DNA from: an uncultured Carnobacterium sp.
GTDB taxonomy: Bacteria > Bacillota > Bacilli > Lactobacillales > Aerococcaceae
Length of the DNA: 5,769 nt
Assembly (NCBI GenBank): GCA_937923125.1
Contig: CALALK010000108.1
Location: 1 to 5,769, forward strand
Direction of reading: 5' to 3'
The notes under the pieces are model-generated. The model was not told where the DNA came from. It saw nothing but the letters and a program-made list of their open reading frames with translations, and ran no database searches. Below, piece after piece: positions 1 to 5,769 of the stretch; position 1 is the stretch's first letter; each line of letters opens with the position of its first letter. Made by a program: the position numbers and the translations under genes.

Positions 1-2
1 TT

Positions 3-515
3 TCAAAATTAAATCAAGAGCATAAAAATACAGGGAATTATAAAGTGTTAGCAACTCTTGAACGAAATGACACCGATGCTAAAAACATTTCCAATAACCG
101 TTTTTCAATTTGGCAAGATGCAATTAAATTTTCAGCAAAAAGACCAATTTTTGGATATACGTCTGGAAACTGGGAAAGAATTGCTAAGGAAATAGAACCA
201 GATAGTTATATTGTTAAAAAGAGCTATCGTGTCCATAACGGATATTTAGAAATTTTATTCTATAGTGGGTTTATTGCGCTACTTGCATTCTTCTGGTATG
301 TTGGTAAGCCAATTATTTCGACTATAAAGAATGAGTTTAAAACAAATAATGAGAATTTAATCATTGAATTTATTTTAATTGGATTAATTATTCTTGGGGT
401 TACAAATATGTTTATTAGTGCTACAATGTATGGATTCTCTATATTAGGACTAGTTTTACATGTATCGATTAGCTACCTGAATAATGGATATTTGCAAAAA
501 AATGAACAACAATAA
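3..515 (+). CDS. O-antigen ligase/polymerase-like membrane protein (Wzy_C-type), 3' part only
   Basis: The reading frame is open to the left edge of the window, so only the last 170 residues are visible. A GTG at 45 lies inside the frame and has no good ribosome binding site, so it is unlikely to be the true start. The visible part has the layout of the C-terminal half of Wzy/O-antigen-ligase polysaccharide proteins: an R-x-x-x-W-x-x-A segment (around 102-125), a P-I-F-G-Y turn (144-158), an extracytoplasmic stretch ending in V-H-N-G-Y-L-E (231-251), then hydrophobic helices at about 249-308, 357-419 and 426-482. The His-Asn before the helix is the characteristic family motif. Such proteins join or polymerise lipid-linked glycan repeat units at the outer face of the membrane, for capsule, exopolysaccharide or wall glycan. 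The substrate cannot be told from this fragment, and upstream genes would be needed to see whether it belongs to a glycan cluster. A strong hairpin follows the stop codon, so it is the last gene of its transcript. Confidence 0.75.
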   Translation, partial: SKLNQEHKNTGNYKVLATLERNDTDAKNISNNRFSIWQDAIKFSAKRPIFGYTSGNWERIAKEIEPDSYIVKKSYRVHNGYLEILFYSGFIALLAFFWYVGKPIISTIKNEFKTNNENLIIEFILIGLIILGVTNMFISATMYGFSILGLVLHVSISYLNNGYLQKNEQQ

Positions 516-517
516 TA

Positions 518-548
518 AAAGACCGATTGGATGTCCCAATCGGTCTTT
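518..548. terminator. Bidirectional Rho-independent terminator
   Basis: A perfect 13-bp stem (518-530 with 536-548, arm AAAGACCGATTGG) encloses a 5-base loop. It lies 2 bases after the stop of the polysaccharide gene and 3 bases beyond the stop of the convergent small gene. The plus strand reads TTTCGTTTATTT after the stem and the minus strand reads TTTTATTATT, so it can serve both converging transcripts. Confidence 0.9.
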
Positions 549-551
549 CGT

Positions 552-680
552 TTATTTATAATTCATTGCAGTTAAGGCTACTTGTAAGATGATAGCGCCT
601 AGTGTACCGATTAACATTAATACTGCTACAACACGTGTAATTTTTTCAACTGTTGAAAGATTACGTTTTTTCTTTGCCAA
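552..680 (-). CDS. Small single-TM protein, DUF4044-like, TTG start
   Basis: A 42-residue protein beginning MAKKKRNLSTVEK and ending TAMNYK. The basic N-terminus (K3-K5, R6) is followed by one hydrophobic helix at about residues 16-39, so the N-terminus should stay in the cytoplasm. The K/R-rich start, the S-T-x-E-K-I-T stretch and the single following helix match the small DUF4044 membrane proteins of Lactobacillales, whose function is unknown. The start is TTG (complement of 678-680), chosen because AAGGAG (complement of 689-694) lies 8 bases upstream. An adjacent TTG (681-683) sits 5 bases from the same site and is an alternative. The frame stays open upstream to an ATG near 815, but that would add 45 residues of unlikely sequence across the ribosome binding site. 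It is convergent with the polysaccharide gene and divergent from gnd. Confidence 0.7.
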   Translation of the reverse strand: MAKKKRNLSTVEKITRVVAVLMLIGTLGAIILQVALTAMNYK

Positions 681-688
681 CAAAATCG

Positions 689-694
689 CTCCTT
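689..694 (-). promoter_or_regulatory. Ribosome binding site that fixes the TTG start of the small protein
   Basis: The minus strand reads AAAAAAGGAGCG here. AAGGAG is 8 bases from the TTG whose complement is 678-680. No ATG lies within reach of it, which is the main reason for preferring the short 42-residue product. Confidence 0.7.
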
Positions 695-705
695 TTTTCT
701 TTGTT

Positions 706-721
706 CGGTAATAGTTTACCG
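706..721. repeat. Short inverted repeat in the 5' region of the small gene
   Basis: CGGTAA (706-711) and TTACCG (716-721) form a perfect 6-bp inverted repeat with a 4-base spacer, about 26 bases upstream of the TTG start of the small membrane protein. A weak minus-strand promoter (TTCACG, 16-base spacer, TATTAC) would overlap it. It could be a small operator or a leader hairpin, but a 6-bp repeat may also be chance. Confidence 0.3.
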
Positions 722-821
722 TAAATCGGCGTGAATTACTAGAGTTAAATGTTAAAAGGTTTTCTAAGAGTGAAAATGGTTGAAATGAAAAAGAGAGTAA
801 GTAAAAGAAAAGCATTCAAAT

Positions 822-853
822 ACCTTTCAAAAAGGTGTGATTTTTGATAACAT
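822..853 (+). promoter_or_regulatory. Possible gnd promoter overlapped by a small inverted repeat
   Basis: TTTCAA (825-830), a 17-base spacer and TAACAT (848-853) form a weak sigma-A-like promoter that would start transcription about 30 bases before the gnd start codon. ACCTTT (822-827) and AAAGGT (831-836) form a 6-bp inverted repeat with a 3-base spacer over the -35. The boxes match the consensus poorly, so this is tentative. The rest of 695-876 is A/G-rich and shows no further gene. Confidence 0.3.
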
Positions 854-888
854 AGATGTGTTAAATAAAACAAATTGGAGGAAGTTTC

Positions 889-2322
889 ATGTCAAAACAA
901 CAAATTGGTGTCGTGGGTATGGCTGTTATGGGACGTAACTTAGCTTTAAACATTGAAAGCCGTGGCTATAGCGTTTCAATTTACAACCGTACAACTTCAA
1001 AAACAGATGAAGTGATTGCTCTACATCCAGATAAAAAATTAGTTCCAACATATTCTGTTGAAGAATTTGTAGAGTCTCTAGAAAAACCAAGAAGAATCTT
1101 ATTGATGGTTAAAGCTGGGGAAGCAACAGATAAGACAATTCAAAGTTTACTTCCACACTTAGATAAAGGCGATATTTTAATCGATGGAGGAAATACATTC
1201 TTCCGTGATACAATGCGTCGTAATGAAGAACTTGCAAACTCAGGAATCAACTTCATCGGTACTGGTGTATCTGGTGGGGAAGAAGGAGCCTTAAAAGGAC
1301 CTTCAATCATGCCTGGTGGACAAAAAGATGCATACGATTTAGTAGCACCTATTTTAGAAGAAATCTCTGCTAAAGCAGACGATGGAGCTCCATGTGTGAC
1401 TTACATTGGACCAAACGGAGCAGGTCACTACGTAAAAATGGTTCATAACGGAATCGAATATGGGGACATGCAATTAATCGCTGAAAGTTACGATATCCTA
1501 CGTCGTGTAGGTGGATTATCTGTAGAAGAATGCGCTGAAGTGTTCAAAGAATGGAACCAAGGCGAATTAGATAGCTACCTAATCGAAATCACAGCAGATA
1601 TTTTAACGAAGAAAGATCCTGAAACAGGTCGTCCAATGGTTGACGTAATCATGGATACTGCTGGAAACAAAGGTACTGGTAAATGGGCTTCACAAAGCGC
1701 ATTAGACTTAGGTGTGCCACTTCCATTAATTACTGAATCTGTATTTGCTCGTTTCGTTTCAACATTGAAAGAGGAACGTGTTGCAGCAAGTAAAGAATTA
1801 GCAGCAACTAAGATTCCTGAATTAACAAATTCAGAACGTCAAGCCTTAATCGAACAAGTTCGTAAAGGATTATACTTCTCTAAAATTATGAGTTACGCGC
1901 AAGGATTTGCTCAAATGCGTGTAGCAAGTGAAGAGTTCAATTGGGACTTAAACTACGGCGAAATCGCTAAAATCTTCCGTGCTGGATGTATCATCCGTGC
2001 GCAATTCTTACAAAAGATTACAGATGCGTTCGAACGTGATCCTCAATTGAAAAACTTATTATTAGATAAGTACTTCTTATATGTAACAGAATCTTACCAA
2101 GATGCAGTTCGTGATGTTGTTGTAACGGCTGTTCGTGCTGGTATCCCAGTACCAACATTCTCAAGTGCATTAGCATACTATGATTCATACCGTTCAGAAA
2201 CATTACCTGCAAACTTAATTCAAGCTCAACGTGACTACTTCGGTGCGCATACTTACAACCGTGTAGACAAACCAGGAACATTCCACTTCGAATGGGCTCA
2301 AGAAAAAGAGATTGAACAATAA
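889..2322 (+). CDS. gnd: 6-phosphogluconate dehydrogenase, decarboxylating (NADP+-type)
   Basis: This 477-residue protein catalyses 6-phosphogluconate + NADP+ to ribulose-5-phosphate + CO2 + NADPH in the cytosol, the last oxidative step of the pentose phosphate pathway, and works as a dimer. The N-terminal Rossmann domain carries G7-V-V-G-M-A-V-M-G15 and N33-R34-T35, the basic/hydroxyl pair typical of NADP+ preference. S128-G-G130 and the Y181-V-K-M-V-H-N187 helix with K183, H186, N187 and E190 supply the substrate site and the catalytic lysine. The family signature [13 protein letters not shown] is at 254-266. The C-terminal helical domain ends in the Y-x-x-x-D-K-P-G-x-F-H-F-x-W tail. Length is normal (family about 470-485) and no key residue is missing. 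GGAGG at 877-881 is 7 bases before the ATG. Arginine is mostly CGT, as expected for a highly expressed gene. It stands as a single-gene transcript with its own terminator, next to a two-component system that is probably unrelated in function but conserved in position. Confidence 0.97.
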   Translation: MSKQQIGVVGMAVMGRNLALNIESRGYSVSIYNRTTSKTDEVIALHPDKKLVPTYSVEEFVESLEKPRRILLMVKAGEATDKTIQSLLPHLDKGDILIDGGNTFFRDTMRRNEELANSGINFIGTGVSGGEEGALKGPSIMPGGQKDAYDLVAPILEEISAKADDGAPCVTYIGPNGAGHYVKMVHNGIEYGDMQLIAESYDILRRVGGLSVEECAEVFKEWNQGELDSYLIEITADILTKKDPETGRPMVDVIMDTAGNKGTGKWASQSALDLGVPLPLITESVFARFVSTLKEERVAASKELAATKIPELTNSERQALIEQVRKGLYFSKIMSYAQGFAQMRVASEEFNWDLNYGEIAKIFRAGCIIRAQFLQKITDAFERDPQLKNLLLDKYFLYVTESYQDAVRDVVVTAVRAGIPVPTFSSALAYYDSYRSETLPANLIQAQRDYFGAHTYNRVDKPGTFHFEWAQEKEIEQ

Positions 2323-2334
2323 TTATAAATGACG

Positions 2335-2366
2335 AAGTCCTAGCCAAATTGGCTAGGGCTTTTTTG
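2335..2366 (+). terminator. Rho-independent terminator of gnd
   Basis: An 11-bp stem pairs 2335-2345 with 2351-2361. It has a CCTAGCC/GGCTAGG core and one T-G wobble, closes a 5-base AAATT loop, and leads into a T run. It begins 12 bases after the gnd stop and separates gnd from the two-component operon. Confidence 0.9.
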
Positions 2367-2389
2367 TTTGTTTCTATTGAAGTAAATCA

Positions 2390-2413
2390 AAAATTAACAT
2401 ATATGTTAATTTT
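2390..2413. repeat. 24-bp perfect palindrome, candidate operator
   Basis: The half-site AAAATTAACATA is mirrored exactly by TATGTTAATTTT with no central spacer, centred between 2401 and 2402. Allowing one skipped base extends the symmetry through ATC/GAT on the flanks. The core TTAACATATATGTTAA is the size and symmetry of a site for a homodimeric regulator of MarR or TetR type. There is no T run after it and a true terminator lies just upstream, so it is not obviously a second terminator. It sits about 65 bases upstream of the predicted promoter of the response regulator. Confidence 0.6.
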
Positions 2414-2421
2414 GATTATCT

Positions 2422-2456
2422 AATTTAATGAAATTGACAGAAAATTTCATTAAATT
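2422..2456. repeat. Inverted repeat with 14-bp perfect arms, containing a -35-like TTGACA
   Basis: The arm AATTTAATGAAATT (2422-2435) and its exact reverse complement AATTTCATTAAATT (2443-2456) flank a 7-base spacer. A consensus -35 hexamer TTGACA (2434-2439) overlaps the inner end of the left arm. Each arm carries one ATTAAA, a match to the ATTARA box known for CovR/CsrR, the family of the regulator encoded just downstream. Autoregulation through this site is my inference. Confidence 0.55.
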
Positions 2457-2477
2457 CTGTTAAGAATCTTATGAATA

Positions 2478-2486
2478 TGGTATGAT
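2478..2486 (+). promoter_or_regulatory. Extended -10 promoter of the two-component operon
   Basis: TGG followed by TATGAT gives an extended -10 (TGn-TATAAT with one mismatch). Transcription would start near 2493, leaving a leader of about 30 bases with AAGGGAG at 2510-2516, 7 bases before the ATG at 2524. There is no good -35 at 17 bases, as is common for extended -10 promoters. A second possible promoter uses TTGACA (2434-2439) with an 18-base spacer to the poor -10 TGTTAA (2458-2463). The heptamer TCTGTTA occurs at 2456-2462 and again at 2490-2496, flanking this -10. Confidence 0.55.
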
Positions 2487-2523
2487 AAATCTGTTAGGGA
2501 AGAATAGAGAAGGGAGTTTCCAA

Positions 2524-3219
2524 ATGCCAGCGAATCAACGTATTTTAATTATTGAAGATGAAAAGAATTTAAGCCGTTTTGTGGAATTAGAATTAAAGCA
2601 TGAAGGCTATGAGACAAAAGTGTGTGCAGATGGCCGTAGCGGATTACAAGCAGCCATTGATGAGCATTGGGATGCTATTTTATTAGATTTAATGTTACCA
2701 GAAATGAATGGATTAGAAGTCGTTCGTCGTCTTCGCCAAGTAAAACAAACACCAGTCATCATTATGACAGCGCGCGATTCAGTGATGGACCGTGTTGCAG
2801 GGCTTGATCAAGGGGCAGATGACTATGTCGTGAAGCCTTTTGAAATCGAAGAAATTCTAGCAAGACTTCGTGCACTCTTTAGACGTCTGCAAATGGAAGA
2901 ACAATCTCGTGTTGTGAAACAAACAAGAGTGGAATATCGCGACCTTGTGGTGGAAGTGGAAAACCGCGTCGTTCGTCGTGCGGGAGAAGTCATTGATTTA
3001 ACGAAGAAAGAATATGAATTACTCTTATTACTGATGGAAAACATAGATATTGTTCTTTCACGTGAAGTGTTATTAAAAGAAGTATGGGGCTATAAGAACG
3101 AAGTCGAAACGAATGTGATTGACGTATACGTTCGTTATATCCGTAATAAAATTGATGTACCAGGACGAGAAAGTTATATTCAAACCGTTCGTGGAACTGG
3201 ATATGTAATGAGAAGCTGA
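2524..3219 (+). CDS. csrR: Response regulator of the CsrR/CovR-LisR-EtaR type (OmpR/PhoB family)
   Basis: A 231-residue cytoplasmic transcription regulator. Residues 5-120 form a receiver domain with the acidic pair E11-D12, phosphoacceptor D55 in L-L-D-L-M-L-P-E-M, T82 in M-T-A-R-D and K104 in V-V-K-P-F. Residues about 135-231 form an OmpR-type winged helix, with the recognition-helix segment E-T-N-V-I-D-V-Y-V-R-Y-I-R-N-K-I and the wing T-V-R-G-T-G-Y-V. The stretches L-D-L-M-L-P-E-M, M-T-A-R-D-S-x-M-D and E-S-Y-I-Q-T-V-R-G closely match streptococcal CovR/CsrR as I remember it. In E. faecalis the positional equivalent next to gnd is EtaR. Phosphorylation by the adjacent kinase should control DNA binding; CovR-like proteins often repress virulence and envelope genes, but the targets here are unknown. 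The start at 2524 is preferred over the in-frame ATG at 2482 because AAGGGAG precedes it and because the 2482 ATG lies inside the predicted -10 box. Confidence 0.92.
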   Translation: MPANQRILIIEDEKNLSRFVELELKHEGYETKVCADGRSGLQAAIDEHWDAILLDLMLPEMNGLEVVRRLRQVKQTPVIIMTARDSVMDRVAGLDQGADDYVVKPFEIEEILARLRALFRRLQMEEQSRVVKQTRVEYRDLVVEVENRVVRRAGEVIDLTKKEYELLLLLMENIDIVLSREVLLKEVWGYKNEVETNVIDVYVRYIRNKIDVPGRESYIQTVRGTGYVMRS

Positions 3220-3229
3220 GGAGCTACAT

Positions 3230-4684
3230 ATGAAGGACCAAAACCAACATAAATCGGTAGCAAAAAAATGGTGGTGGGTGATGTCAGCCACCATTTTTGC
3301 GTTATTAGCTGTATTGACTGCGATTTTGATTGAGGGGCAACTTATCGGCCTGCGTGACAATGAGAAAAATCAGACAGTGGTTTACGCACAAGTTATCGCG
3401 GATTTGTTATCGGAAAAAACGGAGAAATTAACAAGTGAAGACATTCTTGCTGTTCTAAACAAAGCGGAGCAATATGAATTAGACAAGAACCAGGTTTATA
3501 AAAAGAATAGTAGTTTTTATCCGATGAATGAAGAAGTGAATATTCGCGTCTTTGATACGAGTAAAGAGTTATTATTCCAAACGCAACAATGGCAAGACCG
3601 GCCGCAAGTATCGAGTAAGCTCGAGGTTCAATATGTGACGCTATCGACCGGGGAAGAAAGTGTGCAAGTGATGATGCCAATCCTTTCCAGAAATTCTCGA
3701 GTCTTAATTGGACATTTGCAAGTAACCAATCGAATGATGAAGCTGGCTGAATTGAAGAAGCAATTGCGCTTTTTATTCCTGCAGCTCATTGTGATGGAAG
3801 GAATTGTCTCAATAGGGCTTGCGTATTTCATTTCACGACTCATTTCAAAACCGATTGAAGAAATTCATGATATTATCGCGTCTATTAATGAAGAAAATAT
3901 TGAAACAAAACGTTTGATTATTCCGAAGAAAAATGACGAGTTTGCGATTGTATCGCAACAATTTAACGAGTTGCTAGATAAAATCAGTTTTTATATTTCG
4001 CAGCAGAAACACTTTGTTGAAGATGTATCGCATGAATTGAGAACACCTGTAGCCATTGTAGAAGGCCACCTGAAGCTTTTAAACCGTTGGGGAAAAGATG
4101 ACCCAGAAGTACTGGAAGAGTCTCTCACGGCCTCTCTAGCGGAAATTAAGCGCATGAAGACACTCGTTCAAGAGATGCTTGATTTATCTCGTGCACCGCA
4201 AGTAAGGGAACAGTATAAAGATGCGACAACAGAGGTCGTTGCGACATTAGAACAGATTGTAACGAATTTCAAGGTGCTTTATCCCGACTTTACTTTTATT
4301 GCCGATGTTGATACCAAGAAGGAAATTATTTCTCCAATCTATCGCAATCACTTCGAGCAAGTCATTATCATCTTACTCGATAATGCCGTGAAATATTCAA
4401 CAGATCGAAAAGAGATTATCGTTAGCCTTTCTCCAACCACGGAAGCAGTCGAAATCGGCATTCAAGATTTCGGAATGGGGTTAACTGAAGAAGATAAGAA
4501 AAAAGTATTCTCACGTTTCTACCGCGTCGATAAAGCACGCTCGAGAGAACGTGGAGGAAATGGCTTAGGCTTATCAATTGCTAAAGAATTAATCGAAGGA
4601 TATAACGGTAAAATTAGCCTGACTTCCAGACTCAATCATGGCTCATTATTTAAAGTGAAATTACCGATCGAAAAAGAAAAATAA
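3230..4684 (+). CDS. csrS: Sensor histidine kinase of the CsrS/CovS-LisK-EtaS type
   Basis: A 484-residue membrane kinase, partner of the preceding regulator. After a short basic N-terminus comes TM1 (about 14-34), an extracytoplasmic sensor region (35-180), TM2 (about 181-203), a HAMP linker (202-254) and the catalytic core. The H box is V-S-H268-E-L-R-T-P, with the phosphorylated His followed by E and with the T/P needed for phosphatase activity. The N box is D384-N385-A-V-K-Y, G1 is D413-F-G-M-G417, the F box is F-S-R-F-Y-R-V-D (427-434) and G2 is G442-G-N-G-L-G-L-S. All kinase residues are present. The segments G-H-L-x-L-L-N-R-W-G-K-D-D-P-E and Y-R-N-H-F-E-Q resemble CovS. The GAGGAG site at 3218-3223 overlaps the stop of the regulator and is 6 bases from the ATG, so translation is probably coupled. 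The sensed signal cannot be read from the sequence. No terminator follows, and the extreme C-terminus (I-E-K-E-K) runs into an A-rich stretch where a rearrangement may have occurred. Confidence 0.93.
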   Translation: MKDQNQHKSVAKKWWWVMSATIFALLAVLTAILIEGQLIGLRDNEKNQTVVYAQVIADLLSEKTEKLTSEDILAVLNKAEQYELDKNQVYKKNSSFYPMNEEVNIRVFDTSKELLFQTQQWQDRPQVSSKLEVQYVTLSTGEESVQVMMPILSRNSRVLIGHLQVTNRMMKLAELKKQLRFLFLQLIVMEGIVSIGLAYFISRLISKPIEEIHDIIASINEENIETKRLIIPKKNDEFAIVSQQFNELLDKISFYISQQKHFVEDVSHELRTPVAIVEGHLKLLNRWGKDDPEVLEESLTASLAEIKRMKTLVQEMLDLSRAPQVREQYKDATTEVVATLEQIVTNFKVLYPDFTFIADVDTKKEIISPIYRNHFEQVIIILLDNAVKYSTDRKEIIVSLSPTTEAVEIGIQDFGMGLTEEDKKKVFSRFYRVDKARSRERGGNGLGLSIAKELIEGYNGKISLTSRLNHGSLFKVKLPIEKEK

Positions 4685-4787
4685 GAAAAACAAGAAGAAA
4701 AGCAGTTCAAGAAGTAGCTACAGAAGAAAAGACACGAATTATCGTGATGCCCCTGCTTGGTTCCATGATCATGGTCAGAACCTCTAA
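4683..4787 (+). pseudogene. Possible 3' remnant of an unidentified gene
   Basis: Directly after the kinase stop, in another frame, the DNA can be read as about 34 residues ending in a stop at 4785-4787. It is a Lys/Ser/Arg-rich stretch (S-S-S-R-S-S-Y-R-R-K) followed by D-T-N-Y-R-D-A-P-A-W-F-H-D-H-G-Q-N-L. A charged linker followed by a short aromatic tail looks like the C-terminus of a real protein, and the frame has no start codon or ribosome binding site. I do not recognise the family. Other frames, including the antisense one, are also open here, so the reading may be coincidental. Confidence 0.25.
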
Positions 4788-4865
4788 TACTACGGGATTC
4801 ATACCTTGCAATTAAACAGTTATAGACAAAAAACTCGTATAGTCCAACACCTGCAATAAAACGAT
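4788..4865. other. Gene-free stretch immediately upstream of fic
   Basis: No intact gene or terminator is visible here. A weak promoter for fic is possible: TTCATA (4798-4803), a 17-base spacer and TATAGA (4821-4826). Just before the stretch, CCATGATCATGG (4763-4774) is a 12-bp perfect palindrome nested between GGTTC (4759-4763) and GAACC (4778-4782), a possible small hairpin or binding site without a T run. There is no Shine-Dalgarno sequence before the fic start. Confidence 0.35.
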
Positions 4866-5696
4866 ATGTTGACAAATAAGAAAGACTTCTTAAACATACT
4901 TGAGGAGCATAACAAGTTAGGCTTCCAAGATCAGATAGACTATAACAAGTTTTATCTATATTCAATCGTGACTCATTCAACTGCCATTGAAGGGTCAACA
5001 ATGACAGAGATTGATAATCAGCTGCTCTTTGACGAAGGACTTTCAGCCAAAGGAAAAAGTATCATAGAGCAAAATATGAACCTTGACTTAAAAGCTGCTT
5101 ACGAGAGAAGTATGGAGTTAGCTAAAGCACATACGCCAATTTCTGTTGGTGTACTTAAACATTTAGCTGCACTTGTTATGCGGAGAACAGGTGGAGAAGT
5201 TAATGGCTTTGGTGGTTCGTTCGACTCATCAAGAGGTGATTTACGCCTTGTGAACGTTACAGCTGGTGCTGGTGGTAAAACATATATGAATTACTTGAAA
5301 GTACCACAGAAGTTGGAAGACTTCTGCAAAGATATTAATAAAAGACGGAAGAAACTGTTAGAAAATCCTGATATATACGAACAATATAAATTGAGTTTCT
5401 ATGCTCACTTGAAACTTGTTACAATACATCCATGGGTAGATGGAAATGGAAGAATGTCGAGATTGATTATGAATCATATTCAATACGAATTCGGATTAGT
5501 CCCAAGTAAAGTTGTAAAAGATGATAAGGCAGAATATATAAAAGCATTAAAAATCTCACAGGAGGAAGAAAGCGAAGCTCCTTTCTTAGACTTCATGTTT
5601 GAGGAACACGCTAAGAACTTACAAGAAGAAATTGAAAACTACAAGCTTTCTATGGGCGATGAAGAAGTCAAACCACATAGAGGTTTTCGTAGATAG
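4866..5696 (+). CDS. fic: Fic-domain protein, class II (N-terminal inhibitory helix), probable AMPylator
   Basis: A 276-residue soluble protein. The Fic active-site motif is complete: H188-P-W-V-D192-G-N-G-R196-M-S-R199, with catalytic H188, Mg-binding D192 and the nucleotide-phosphate-binding R196/R199. The flap that orients the target is the G-D-L-R-L-V-N-V region (124-131). The inhibitory motif S38-T-A-I-E42-G43 fits [S/T]xxxE[G/N] and lies N-terminal to the Fic core, which makes it class II: E42 should contact the anion-binding Arg and keep the enzyme off without a separate antitoxin. Family members usually transfer AMP from ATP to a hydroxyl of a target protein; no target can be inferred. 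The sequence, especially H-S-T-A-I-E-G-S-T and G-G-K-x-Y-M-N-Y, resembles Fic proteins common in Bacteroidetes, recalled from memory. Eight of 12 Arg codons are AGA, against 4 of 22 in the kinase gene, which suggests transfer. The ATG at 4866 and the next codon TTG at 4869 are both possible starts; a stop at 4857 blocks extension and neither has a ribosome binding site. No C-terminal winged helix is present. Confidence 0.88.
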   Translation: MLTNKKDFLNILEEHNKLGFQDQIDYNKFYLYSIVTHSTAIEGSTMTEIDNQLLFDEGLSAKGKSIIEQNMNLDLKAAYERSMELAKAHTPISVGVLKHLAALVMRRTGGEVNGFGGSFDSSRGDLRLVNVTAGAGGKTYMNYLKVPQKLEDFCKDINKRRKKLLENPDIYEQYKLSFYAHLKLVTIHPWVDGNGRMSRLIMNHIQYEFGLVPSKVVKDDKAEYIKALKISQEEESEAPFLDFMFEEHAKNLQEEIENYKLSMGDEEVKPHRGFRR

Positions 5697-5769
5697 TCTG
5701 TACTCTGGTCGACAAACTATAAATCAACTAAGCAATATAAGTTATAAGAAAGTTATTGTTAATAATAGC

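Noticed and set aside
681..815. N-terminal extension of the small minus-strand protein to an upstream ATG
   Set aside because: It would translate through the AAGGAG site, adds low-quality Phe/Leu/Ser-rich sequence and lacks its own ribosome binding site.
844..871. TTGATA, 16-base spacer, TAAAAC as the gnd promoter
   Set aside because: The boxes match fairly well, but transcription would start at about the gnd ribosome binding site (877-881), leaving no usable leader.
2018..3843. Several minus-strand frames antisense to gnd, the regulator and the kinase
   Set aside because: They lie inside well-supported genes, lack ribosome binding sites and show no recognisable domains.
4636..5001. Minus-strand frame of 121 residues across the junction and the start of fic
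   Set aside because: It overlaps the ends of two real genes in antisense, has no ribosome binding site, and its Cys/Ser/Phe/Tyr-rich composition is that of an antisense shadow.
4868..5716. GTTGACAAA (4868-4876) and GTCGACAAA (5708-5716) flanking fic as attachment-site or target repeats
   Set aside because: Nine bases with one mismatch is within chance in AT-rich DNA, and the first copy lies inside the coding sequence.
5739..5756. Direct repeat of AAGTTAT spaced 11 bases near the right edge
   Set aside because: It is too short and AT-rich to separate from chance, and no gene or promoter near it supports a role.
5697..5769. A further gene, terminator or repeat array after fic
   Set aside because: No start with a ribosome binding site, no hairpin followed by T residues and no CRISPR-like repeat unit is present in these 73 bases.

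Overview
The window looks like chromosome of a low-GC Gram-positive coccus of the order Lactobacillales, probably near Enterococcus or the Carnobacteriaceae. The basis is the AT-rich composition, strong AGGAG-type ribosome binding sites, a small DUF4044-like membrane protein of the kind seen in this order, and a 6-phosphogluconate dehydrogenase gene followed by a CsrRS/CovRS-LisRK-EtaRS type two-component system. From memory, Enterococcus faecalis has the same gene order (gnd then etaRS). I cannot name the species.

Layout. Positions 3-515 are the 3' end of an O-antigen-ligase/polymerase-like (Wzy_C-type) polysaccharide membrane protein cut by the window edge. It converges on a 42-residue single-TM protein gene on the minus strand (552-680, TTG start), with a strong hairpin between them that can terminate both transcripts. 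Divergent from the small gene is gnd (889-2322), closed by its own Rho-independent terminator. An approximately 200-bp AT-rich control region follows. It holds a 24-bp perfect palindrome, a second inverted repeat with 14-bp arms and an extended -10 promoter. The response regulator (2524-3219) and sensor kinase (3230-4684) genes come next, 10 bp apart and almost certainly one operon.

After the kinase the character changes. There is no terminator. A roughly 180-bp stretch without an intact gene carries what may be the tail of a broken gene, and then comes a class II Fic-domain protein gene (4866-5696) with no Shine-Dalgarno sequence and AGA-dominated arginine codons unlike its neighbours. I read 4685-5769 as a probable acquired or rearranged segment next to conserved chromosome. 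The last 73 bases hold no gene I can support.

Functionally, gnd supplies NADPH and ribulose-5-phosphate, the kinase/regulator pair senses the envelope or environment and controls transcription, and the Fic protein probably AMPylates an unknown target under control of its own inhibitory helix. Nothing here proves a novel multi-gene system. The best leads are the double inverted-repeat control region upstream of the response regulator and the junction upstream of fic.
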